This document shows positions 55,037 through 64,000 of a stretch of 64,000 nt of DNA, in pieces. Position numbers and translations under genes: made by a program. Positions within the stretch are counted from its first letter, which is position 1. The number at the start of each line of letters is the position of its first letter. The notes below the pieces were generated by a model that had not been told where the DNA came from, searched no databases, and was given only the letters and a program-made list of their open reading frames with translations. The DNA comes from Brachypodium distachyon (lineage: Eukaryota > Streptophyta > Magnoliopsida > Poales > Poaceae): positions 13,692,501 to 13,756,500 of the forward strand of contig NC_016132.3 of the NCBI RefSeq assembly GCF_000005505.3, given 5' to 3'.

Positions 55037-56105
55037 AAGGGTTTCCCCCATTATGGAGCCAACACCACACCTCCACGGCAGGCGACATCCACCAGCAGCT
55101 AGATCCAGCGAGAAGGAGAGCTAACGCGCCCCTGACGGAGTGGATTCACGTCAGCCAGGCACCGCAGCACCCACCGCCGCCAGATCACGCTCCAGCCAAG
55201 GTTGCATGCCATGGTGATCCAGCCAGGAGGAGCCGACCCAGCAGGAAACTCCGCCGTTGATGGCCTCCACGAACAAAACGGTGAAAACTCAAGTTTCCTC
55301 ACTTGCCAACGGTCACCTCGTATGTCGGCAGTTCCTTGTTAATTACTTAGAGTCGTTGGGTAACCTCCGGGTTGAACCAGCAGATGTGAAGGTCAAGTCC
55401 TTGGAGAGTAGGGAGCGTTTGAAGGGAGTTCATAAGACTAGTTTACGTTCTAATAGGGGTGTAGATGGCACTGCTGAGTGCCCTAAGCCACCCCAAGAGT
55501 TTTCTGAGTTCCAGAATTTTGGTTGTAATGTGGCCTTTAATCGTTAATAAAGCTTCCTATTCCAGCGCAATATATATATATATATAGTTTGACCGGTCCA
55601 ACTTAAAAAACAGCTTTCTCATTTTCAAATCATTTGAAAATTGAAAGCACAGCCTGTTTACATAAGCTTTGGTCGAATCGACGTTTTGCGGGCTTGCAGC
55701 AAGCTTGGTATGCAATCTCGAATCGATCTGTTGCTGCCTCCAAGCTAGCGTTTCTTTTGTTTTTTTTGACCAGTCCTCCAAGCTAGCGTTTGTTGCCCTT
55801 GCAGATGGCGTGGTAACGTTAGGCAACACACGCCCATGTTTTTTTTTCAGGGAATAACGGCCCGTGGTTGCGTTAGACTGAGTGGCGGACTAGGCATAGC
55901 CTTAGGCAGTAGGCCCAACACAACAGATTTCATGCGGGCCTAGGCCCAAAGTGAAAACTAGAGTTGGGCCTCGGTACCGAAGTAGCGATGCATTGACCTT
56001 ACCCTTGGCGTGCTCGATTTAAAATCCTCAAAACCTGTAAAACACAATTTCCCCCTAGAAAAATCTAAAACGAAATCTGAACTCCCCTAGCAAAAAAATG
56101 TACTA

Positions 56106-56217
56106 CTCACTCCGACCCATATTACTTGTTCAAATTTGCCCAAATACGAATGTATCTATGTTTAAAAAATGTCTAGACACATGTAATATTTCGACAAGAA
56201 ATATGAGTCGGAGGAAG
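56106..56217. mobile_element. Stowaway-family MITE, 112 bp
   Basis: Begins CTCACTCCGACCCATATTAC and ends with the near-complement (ATATGAGTCGGAGGAAG). TA on each side (56104-56105, 56218-56219). Interior motif AATTTGCCCAAATACGAATG marks the same family as 27243-27355 and 57894-57996. Confidence 0.82.
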
Positions 56218-56650
56218 TACTATTCTTTGCAAAAAAAAATTGTACTATCTACTTATGAACGTCAAATTGTACTATCTTTGGAGAAAGCTTCGATCTTCGA
56301 CGGCCTCACTGACAGCCAATCTGGTGTTGAGAGACGAGGATCACGGATCAAAGTGTGGCATGCATCTGGTTTTGCTTTTTTTTTTAGATTTGTGTGATCC
56401 TGCCGGTGACGTCTTTGTGAATTGTGATGGTGTCTTGACTCCATTCTCGTCCCAACGTAGGTGTTGCGTCCTGCTTCGTGAAGTTGGTGGTTCTTGTGCT
56501 TGGTCTTTTCATGTTTTTAGGATTTTTTTTGTCGATTCACAGACGGAGTAACGTTTCACATCTTGTCCTGTAACAGGTGTACGTCCCAAGCATGGTGCAC
56601 TCAACGATCTCATATATATTCTCAATCCCCCCGGCAACGACGCATCGACA

Positions 56651-56953
56651 GTTAGACAAGCGTATCTACCATGGATGCCCACAAATCCACATATATAGTT
56701 GGCTGAAATCCCAACGACTCGAAGTCTCAAACATGATTCATGAACCGGAGAACAAAAACCATATATAGTGTTGACTGTTGAGAGTCGAGTCGGGTGCAGA
56801 GCAACGGTTAGACAAGCGTATCTACAATGGATAGATGCCTCAAATCCACACAATTGGCTGAAATCCCAACGGCTCGTAAGTCTCGAGCTCGATTCATGAA
56901 CCGGAGAACAAAATTAAGCTCCGTAGTGTTGAGAGCCGAGTTAGGGTGCAAAC
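56651..56953. repeat. Imperfect tandem duplication, ~150-bp unit
   Basis: Unit 1 (56651-56806) and unit 2 (56807-56953) both begin GTTAGACAAGCGTATCTAC and share GGCTGAAATCCCAACG, then GATTCATGAACCGGAGAACA and GTGTTGA. Substitutions and small indels separate them. Confidence 0.85.
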
Positions 56954-57039
56954 ACATGGGAGTGCAATAATTAATTAAGCATTTGCCCACACACTTATAT
57001 CCAATGAACAACAAATTAATCGGCAGACACACGAAGAAA

Positions 57040-57800
57040 AGATGGAATGCATGTATGCATGCTCGACCTCCTTTTTCTCCTGCACAAAAAAAAAGGATAC
57101 GTAAGCTCGTGGAAAATCAACAATGCACTTTGGGAATGCAAAAGCAACAGAGAAAGAAATGCCATCTTTCGTCGGCACAACCCCGCAAAGGCAAAAAAGA
57201 AGAAGTAAAACAAATTCTTGCATGCATGCAAGCTTCTTCTTGGTCCCTCAGCTGCTGCTGCTCGTACGTGGAAGCTAGAGAGCCGTGGACTTTGCATTAC
57301 ATCGTTGCTAAATCTGCAAGTTACCATGTCCAATGCATGCATGTATGTTGTGCCATGGGGATGATTCATATGCAACGGATCGAACCACGATTTTCGCAGA
57401 AACAATCTCTCGGCTTTGCAGAGATTAGATCTCCCCTCTCATATCACCTTTATTCCGTTCCCCAACAGTAAACACGAGCATGCATATGTAAACTACATTC
57501 TTAAATAGATCTCCATTATATTCCCGGCGCCCCACGAGCCCCCATGCATGAGGCAAGCTCAAGCTAGTGTCCATGCATGCATGCACCTCTGAATCCTCAA
57601 AACAAGAAGGGCAGAAGGCAAACAAGCAGAAGGTATGGACATGCATGCATGCTCTTGTTTGGCCAACAGGTTCTAAGTGGCGGCGTGTCCTCCGGGCGCT
57701 GGCAAGGATCAAGGACGCACGGCCTCGAGATCCTCGGCGTTTCCGGTCGCCTTGCCGCCGCCGCGATAAGATTAAGATGCATGCAGGGATTCGACTCGAT
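57040..57800. promoter_or_regulatory. Cluster of RY motifs (CATGCATG/TGCATG)
   Basis: At least eight sites with TGCATGCA, CATGCATG or CATGCA cores, at about 57047, 57221, 57332, 57478, 57543, 57570, 57638 and 57776. RY motifs are bound by B3-domain regulators (ABI3/FUS3/LEC2 type). The nearest genes are 2 kb or more away, so any role is unknown. Confidence 0.45.
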
Positions 57801-57848
57801 TGGCATCTCGCGGCAGCAGAAATTTCAGACGGGATAAATTGAGTCTCG

Positions 57849-58115
57849 GTTTTGCTATTTTTTAGACGACCGAGAAATAACTACTTCCTCCGGTCAGAAT
57901 TATTTGTCGAAATATTAAATGTATGTAAACATTTTTTACACATAGATATATCCGTATTTGGGCAAATTTGAGACAAGTAATACCGATAGGAGGGAGTACT
58001 ATTTCTTCGATGATAACAACTTTTTGATTCAATCATTGAGATTCGTGTAAGATTAATATAAATCTGATGAATAAGAAAATCTTCATTGGATGTCTACTAT
58101 TGTCGACTGAGAAAT
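57849..58115. repeat. Dispersed CGACTGAGAAATA-end repeat, interrupted copy
   Basis: Reverse-complement relative of 12041-12225: both share TTGAGATTCGTGTAAGATTR and AAGAAAATCTTCATTGGATG in the same order. It is split by the MITE at 57894-57996. Confidence 0.75.
57894..57996. mobile_element. Stowaway-family MITE nested in a dispersed repeat, 103 bp
   Basis: CTTCCTCCGGTCAGAATTAT to the near-complement GTAATACCGATAGGAGGGAG, with TA at both sides (57892-57893 and 57997-57998). Interior motif ATTTGGGCAAATTTGAGAC identifies the family. Confidence 0.8.
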
Positions 58116-59914
58116 ACTCCTAACTACTCCTTTGGATTCTAAATTGTTGTCGAAATATAACATGCATCTAAACTCTTTTTAAGAATAGATACATTCATAT
58201 TTGAATCAAGAATCCAGGATAGTATTTGTCAGCAGACCGAGAAGTAGACACTCGGTTCACCCTTAAAAGGGAACGGTCAAATGCATGCTGGTACAGTCGT
58301 CAACTTGAGAACTGAAGCAGCTACTCCTGTATGCCCTAGAGAGTGCTGTTCCAGGTCGACGAGTCACACATCAACTTGCGCTTTCCCGGCCGTCCGTTCC
58401 CTTTTTTTTTCACTGGACGGTTATCATCATGATTGCACCCGCGAGCTTGTGCAGTTTGGTCATCGGTAAAAGGGCTAGAAAACACACTGGAGAGATAGCA
58501 ACGCGCTTCACTCTTCACAAGGCAGCTCTCGGCGATGATCGATCTCAATTACGCCCTAACCTGACTGACGGACTGACTGATGAGTGACCACTGGTAGTCA
58601 TTGCCCTGGCCCGTTTCACAATCACTGCGCTGTTAAAATCTGAAACCACAATCACGGTAGCAAGAGTCCTCGGTTCTGCTGCTAATATGCCCAGACGAAT
58701 GGACTGGGCAGTACGGTACGGCACGTAGTAGTGGTAGTACTACCTTTTGTTGGGCAAAGCTTAACTAAGCCGTGGCTTTCGGGCAGAATTAGGCCGCCCG
58801 GGGTAGCTTTACAGATGGAGGAGGAAGGTTGCAAACGGAAAGTTAGTAAAGCGAAACGAAAGTTACGAAACGTACCTACGCGTGGCCATTTTTTCGCCAA
58901 AACCACTTTCGCGGCGCCGTCGTCAAAGCTTTCTGCTTTGGTCGTTGGATGCAATGCAAGCAGCAAGCTTCTTCCTTTTTTTCTTCTGGCTGAGACGAAA
59001 TTACAGACAGGCAGACGAAAGGGTTAAAAAAAAAGGGATTGCAAGTCGCGGAGGAGCGAGCACGCATGCACAGGTTCAAGGAAAAGCAAAGGCTGCAGGC
59101 CGGTCCGAAAGGAATGGCATGAGGAATTGAGGACTGGCATCTTTTTTCACCCTCTATATGTCCATAAATAATGCATGGCACAATGGCATGATGTGGATAT
59201 GGCCAATTAATCTGCTTAATTTGGAGAGAACAAGTTTTAGCCATGAAACGAGACGAGCATTGTTAACGTGCACTGGTACACAGTAATTAACGCACGCTAG
59301 TCCGGGTCAGAGTATGGAAAGGGCGAGCAACAGGAATTGGTGAAAGGTAGTGCTAGTCAATTGCCAAGAATGTACCGCCGCCGAACGGCTAATTACGTGT
59401 CTGACAAAACAAGCACACAGAGTACAGTAAGCAAGGGGAAACACACCAATTAGAAAGACGCAGATGAGCTGAATTGCTGAAATCCCCGACCCTCTGTTAC
59501 AATGAGGGATGGATTTTGAGGTGGAGACAAATTAAGAAGCCTAAAAGGAGCTCTTTTAATTTCCCCACGCTAACCAAAAACCTTTCAACTACTAAAACTC
59601 AAAAGGACGTGAAACACGTACACACAAACCAACACCCATAAACAAATCACAAACCAAAGATCGCCGTAGCTTAACCGCCGCATGTATGTTCTTGACACAC
59701 TTTGACGATTTCTTTTCCCTTTTAAAATTCTTCCCATGTTCCTTCTTCTTTAGTGAAGTTCAGAGAGAAGCTTCCTAGTAGTAAGCCTGTAAGCTCGTTC
59801 TACCAGACCGACCTTTTCGGCCAGAATGCTGATGAACACAAAGGGAGCAGAGCTGCTTGGAGATTATCTATGCCGCAGCTTCGCACTTCCCCGGATATCA
59901 AGATCGCTCCTTGG

Positions 59915-60583
59915 TTATATTCCTCGGTGGAACGACTCCTTGCAGTGCGCGATGGCGCCGGCGATGCCGTCCTGCGTCTGGAGAGCCGAGTCGTCGCTTC
60001 GTGACGCCGGCGCCGGCGCCGAGTGGCACTTGCGCAGGCGGCGGCCGGCATCGACGGTGCGGAAGCGTGTTAGCCGGCGCGAGATGCTGCTGAGGCACCT
60101 CCTGATGGCGTCCCCCGACGGCGCCGCTCGCCTGCTCCTGGGCGACTCAACGGCGTCGTCGTCTTCCTCCGTGCGGTCAGGCGTGTCCATGAACAGCCTC
60201 AGAGTAAGAGACGACGACGACGACGACCGCGCGCTGGAGCTGGAGCAGGAACTCCGGCGGCGCGGGAAGTGCGCGGCTTTCGACCTGGCCCCGAAGCTGA
60301 GCGTGCGCAGGCCAACGAGCTTGCTACGCTTGGGCTCCTGGAACGGCAGGGCGCTGCTGGAGCGGCTCCGCTGGAGGGAGATGACGAAGTCGCAGGATTC
60401 GTCGGAGTCGGAGCCGGAGCCGGAGCTGGCTGACGAGGCCCTGACAGAGGATGCCCGGAAGTCGAGGTCGAAGAAGGGCCCCTCGTCCTGGCTCTCATGG
60501 CAGCACGCGTCGGCCGCCGAGGCCGAGGCGATGGTCGGCACGGCGCGCCGCGCCGCCAGCAGCCGGAGGACCTGCATATGCAT
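59915..60583 (-). CDS. Membrane-associated kinase regulator / BKI1-like protein
   Basis: Intronless, 222 aa. Proteins of this family (BKI1 and MAKRs) bind receptor kinases such as BRI1 at the plasma membrane and regulate signalling. Landmarks: an N-terminal FFDLDFR segment, CDFVISLQRSRSSSALPFQE in the middle, a Ser-rich low-complexity stretch with basic residues, SISRRLTRFRTVDAG, and a C-terminal motif (DDSALQTQDGIAGAIAHCKE then SFHRG) that matches the conserved receptor-interacting tail. The plus strand has an overlapping 254-codon frame; I prefer the minus strand because only it shows these family motifs. Confidence 0.75.
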   Translation of the reverse strand: MHMQVLRLLAARRAVPTIASASAADACCHESQDEGPFFDLDFRASSVRASSASSGSGSDSDESCDFVISLQRSRSSSALPFQEPKRSKLVGLRTLSFGARSKAAHFPRRRSSCSSSSARSSSSSSLTLRLFMDTPDRTEEDDDAVESPRSRRAAPSGDAIRRCLSSISRRLTRFRTVDAGRRLRKCHSAPAPASRSDDSALQTQDGIAGAIAHCKESFHRGI

Positions 60584-62421
60584 TTCGTGAGCGCGTTTGG
60601 GTTCTGGCTCAGTTGTTGGTGTGTGGCTCCCCGGGTTAATGGTGGCAGAGTTGGCTTGTTCAGTTGTTTGCGTTGTTCTGGGCTCTGGGGCGGCTTTTAA
60701 ACTGGTTCGAGGGAAGCAGCGGGCGCGCGAAAAGAGAGGTTAAAAAGGAATTTGCTCGCGAATTAACAAAGGAGTATTGGTATTTTTTTTCTGTGGTGAG
60801 CGGGTCAGGCAGGAGACGAGAGAGGAAACTGTGGTGGAAGCTTGGGATTTAGACTTTTACAAGCGTCGGTCCGTCCCGTGCTGTTTACGTGTGGTGCGAG
60901 GGAAATGTTGGGGTGGAACTCGCGGCCGGCAATGCTGCCCCCCCGTTGCTGGCGCTGGCCGGTGCTTGCTTGGCGAGTTGGCGACCATCATTGCCATTGG
61001 ACACCTGGGTTGCCTGCTGGTTGGTGTTTTGCAATTTGCATGCGTGCGCACTGAAAACTCTGAAATATTCAGTCTTCGCGCACCCACCGTTGACACCGTG
61101 TGCAGCGAGCGAGGAACACCACCATACGGCCATACCCGTAGCAGTGCCTCGGCAGAAAGATACAATGTGGATGGTTGGCAGGCAGGCACAAGAATGACTT
61201 CTATTTTCTACTTATGTTTCCGGACGAAGAATAGCTAGCTTTTCTGATATACGAGCATGTAAGTACCCTCTAGCACTCCGTATGTGCTCTCCGACGAAAT
61301 ACCACGTGTATGTAAATGTTTTTTTATATGGATACATGCATATTTGACCAAATTTGAACCAGTTAATATAACATGAGAGGGAGGGAATACTGTGGATAAA
61401 CTATGGTCTGTTGTAGAAAAAAGACAAAGCTATGGAAAAAGACTTCTCTAACACCTGGGAGGGTGCAAGCCAGCCGAGCTACTACACCCAGAAAGAGTCT
61501 TTCCTCGTGGGCAGAGAAAGCAAGCGAAGCCAGCAGGCATTCATGGGCAGCCAGCAGGCCAATGCTCATTTGCTCAAGGACAAAGACAACGACGAAGAAG
61601 AAGAACTGATTGTACTACTCCGTGTATTGTTCAGTCAGCAGTCAGTCCAACGATTCGAGTACAAACTGATGGAAAGTGTTTGCGCGCACTTGATGAGTCC
61701 AAGTCCATGTTTCACGCTCCTGCTTTTACATGCAGCTTTAGTTAATTTCTCGGGGTTGTTGTTAACTACCCCGACTACTTCTGTCCGTGCTTCATCCATC
61801 TTCTTCTTCAGTTTACTCTTTCAGGTCCAACATAGCAACAGTGCTCACTAGCCCAGTCAATGATGCAATCATGCAATCATTTCATCTGGGCATCGACAAG
61901 GCCGGTCATAGGAAGATTTCCATCAGCTTTATTCTGAGGTTCACATTCCGAGTTCCAGTCCCTTTTTTTTTTTTCACAGTATGCTCCTATCTCAAGAATC
62001 GAGCTACTTTACCAAGTTTAGCTGGTTGCTCCTGCATTTGCCTCAGGGGGGATAGCTCTGCCATCATGGACAGATGCAGCATGTGTAGCAGTTTATGAGA
62101 AGAGTCCACTTGAGGAGGCGGTACAACACAAGGGGAAAAAAAGGTTCTTCAGTCTCCTGAAGATTCAGAGACACGACCATCCTGATGGTACAGATAGTCT
62201 GTATATCCCCAAGACAGCTGTACATCTCTTTTATTCTTAGTTTATTCTCAGTACACCTTGCATCATGGAGTAAAATGCAACAGAAACAAATAGGTTCCAG
62301 GATACCTTGCCGTTCTTTCAACGGGCGAACAAATTAATGAAGTGTCAAACAGATAGCCAGACCGTCATACAGTACCACTGCTCGTCAACATACATTCGGA
62401 CACAACATTGAAGTAGTTTAT
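60584..62421. other. Region between MAKR-like and DHDPS genes
   Basis: The first few hundred bases are the promoter and 5' UTR of the MAKR-like gene; the last ~200 bp before 62422 is the DHDPS 3' UTR side. A degenerate Stowaway-family MITE lies at about 61264-61390. No further gene is recognised. Confidence 0.55.
61264..61390. mobile_element. Degenerate Stowaway-family MITE
   Basis: ATGGATACATGCATATTTGA and CCAAATTTGAACCAGTTAAT match the interior of the family seen at 27243, 56106 and 57894. The right end reads GAGAGGGAGGGAATAC; the left end is diverged. Confidence 0.5.
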
Positions 62422-63349
62422 TTAATACCTACTGATCAACACAAAATCATCATCGTCAAGAACACGCGCCTCTTTCTCTCCGACAAAATTTTCCCGCCCG
62501 ATGACTTCGACGATCCGGACAAACTCAACCCTCTTCTCAAGAGGCAGAGGAACATATGGTAATCTGAAAACAGGCCTCGCTACGCCGAGCTGAGCCAGGG
62601 CAGTGTTGAGACCGATCGGATTAGGCTGGCAAAATAACCAGCTCATCAGAGGCAGCAGCTTCTCATTGAGCATCGCATCCTCCCCTTCATACATGAGGCT
62701 GTGCATGAGACCAGGGACAAGGTTGCTAGCTACAGAAATTACTCCAGTGGCGCCGTACTTCCACCTAGAATCATGGCATTCGTCATCATTACCACTCCAT
62801 ATTGTTATACCTTTGTCAGTGTAGCACTTAACCCTCTCATGTCCAACACATTCTTTCACTCCTGCCATGTTTGGGTACCGTGAAATCGCCTCAATGACTG
62901 GGGGAGGTATATCCTGGCCAGTCCTGGATGGCACATTGTAAATGATGGTTGGACCCATCAGGAGGACAGCTTTGAAATGGGAGATCAATCCTTCTGTTGA
63001 GGTTTTCCCATAGTAAGGATTGACATGGAGAGCTGCATGCATGCCAACAGCAAATCCCTGCTCTGTCGCGTGCACAGCTTCTCTGGTTGAGTTACTTCCT
63101 GTGTTGCCTATCACTTTGATATTAGTGCCAAAACAGTTAACAGTATGCCCGATGAGCATGATGTGTTCATCCCAGCTCATTAGGTGACCTTCTCCTGTTG
63201 TTCCACCAACTATTACACCTTCAGCACCACCGTCTATTTGCTTGTTTATCAAAGAATCATATGCTTCAAGATCAAATCTTCCATCTGGCAAATAAGGTGT
63301 TTTGACTGCTGTGATGAGCCTGAGGCTTTTGATACCGTCTGCTGATGTC
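62422..63349 (-). CDS. DHDPS: 4-hydroxy-tetrahydrodipicolinate synthase (DHDPS), chloroplastic, last coding exon
   Basis: First committed step of lysine synthesis: condensation of pyruvate with aspartate semialdehyde in the plastid. The exon starts at 63349 after a TTTGCAG acceptor (63356-63350) and encodes ~308 residues ending in the plant-typical [12 protein letters not shown]. Landmarks: GGTTGEG (substrate-binding threonines), [18 protein letters not shown] with the catalytic tyrosine, AGVKECVG with the Schiff-base lysine, and [14 protein letters not shown]. The plant enzyme is feedback-inhibited by lysine; I cannot judge sensitivity here. The transit-peptide exon is not between 63350 and 64000, so it lies beyond the window. 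The frame extends past 63349 into intron and that part is not coding. Confidence 0.95.
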
Positions 63350-64000
63350 CTGCAAATAAGGCAGAAAGGATCAGACCTAAGCAGCACATGTATACCTGCA
63401 CCAAACAGTACGGTCAATATTAATCATGTGACAAAGTTGCTGAGTAACTATCACAAGGATTGTACCAGTATCATTTTGTTTAGCAGAATGAACCAAGCAT
63501 ATAAAGAAATATACTTTCTCCAGCCAGGACAGTTTAGTTTAACTTCTCCTAGCTACAAGAATTAACTATCTTACAGAGACAAGGGATGATTCCCCAACTA
63601 GGTCAGTTTTACATAATTGACTTCATAAAGGAAAATAACAAGAACATCCTATGTTTCTCCAATCATTAAATGATTATTCCTTGGCTACACCTGGACTTAG
63701 AATCATTTGCTAGAGTGTACACATACATATAGTGATTTAGTACAAGGTACTACGAGAACTACACAGATGAGTGTTAGTCTAAAAAGGTGAAACTATACAT
63801 ATGAGCATCAGTCTAAGAAGGTGAAAACATGGTCAGCATTTGGTGTGCTAACAAGGCATATGGCCCCAGAGACTGCATCATTAACACAACAGTAGTATGC
63901 CAGCTCAAAAGAGGCCAAATTGACTTAATCTTTGTTATCCTAAGAAATAATACATTTCTACTTGGACCTAACTGAACAAATGAAGATTGTAAAAGTCCTA
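63350..64000 (-). other. Intron of DHDPS (window ends inside it)
   Basis: AT-rich, no transit-peptide-like frame in this stretch. The acceptor is at its low-coordinate end; the donor is outside the window. Confidence 0.7.

Larger units (their letters stand above)
55040..59914. other. 4.9-kb gene-free region with nested repeats and RY motifs
   Basis: Contents: C-rich flank of the CACTA insertion (to ~55260); a 96-codon frame at 55257-55547 without recognisable similarity; a (TA)n tract at ~55568; a MITE (56106-56217); an imperfect tandem duplication (56651-56953); many CATGCATG motifs (57040-57800); a repeat with a nested MITE (57849-58115); and a degenerate MITE (~58125-58215). 58300-59750 shows nothing distinctive. 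Confidence 0.55.

Noticed and set aside
55257..55547. 96-codon plus-strand frame beside the CACTA insertion
   Set aside because: No recognisable similarity; lies in an older repeat that also flanks the other side of the CACTA element. Could be a retroelement ORF remnant.
59826..60590. 254-codon plus-strand frame over the MAKR-like gene
   Set aside because: The minus-strand frame carries the family motifs (FVISLQRS, QDGIAGAIAHCK); the plus frame is the complement of Ser/Arg-rich codons.
1..64000. tRNA, rRNA or miRNA genes
   Set aside because: I saw no cloverleaf-like or rRNA segment by eye. The only long hairpins are MITEs. A tRNAscan and small-RNA mapping would be needed to exclude them.

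Overview
The window is plant nuclear DNA, most likely from a Triticeae grass (wheat, barley, goatgrass or relative). Evidence: GC-rich intron-poor grass genes next to AT-rich intergenic DNA; many Stowaway-type MITEs with CTCCCTCCG-like ends and TA target duplications; Ty1-copia, LINE and CACTA elements; and a plastid-type dihydrodipicolinate synthase. No prokaryotic, viral or CRISPR signal was found. All identifications come from reading the sequence; no database search was run.

Layout. 1-2833: 3' part of an RRP15-like rRNA-processing gene, with a 20-nt microexon and an intronic hairpin MITE. 3790-5284 (-): group IIc WRKY factor. 7019-8268: complete non-autonomous LTR element (TRIM-like) with matching target duplications, in the upstream region of 8557-10279, a protein with two amaranthin-type lectin domains and an aerolysin-like domain. 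13339-13587: TOM7. 15107-21077: 15-exon PXA/PX/Nexin_C sorting nexin-like gene. 22160-23269 (-): F-box protein. 25963-27203: group IIe WRKY with W-box-rich flanks; part of its upstream region is duplicated 3.2 kb downstream without a coding region. 29378-29980 (-): LEA14-type protein with G-box. 35038-35781: membrane-anchored LEA_2/NHL-type protein.

36212-42395 is a decayed Ty1-copia element, abutting the 3' half of a LINE (42397-44243). 44805-51871 holds three GT31-type glycosyltransferase paralogues (two minus, one plus) sharing an upstream motif. 53052-55036 is a non-autonomous CACTA element with perfect 3-bp target duplications and promoter-like cargo. 55040-59900 has no gene I can support but contains nested MITEs, a tandem duplication and a dense cluster of CATGCATG (RY) motifs. 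59915-60583 (-): intronless BKI1/MAKR-like kinase regulator. 62422-63349 (-): last coding exon of chloroplast dihydrodipicolinate synthase, whose first exon lies beyond the window.

These are independent single genes rather than one pathway. The WRKYs and the lectin-aerolysin gene suggest defence, the two LEA_2 genes stress or dehydration. I found no convincing undescribed system. The best second-look items are the orphan WRKY promoter copy, the RY cluster, the CACTA cargo, the LTR element beside the lectin gene, and the shared box of the GT31 cluster.
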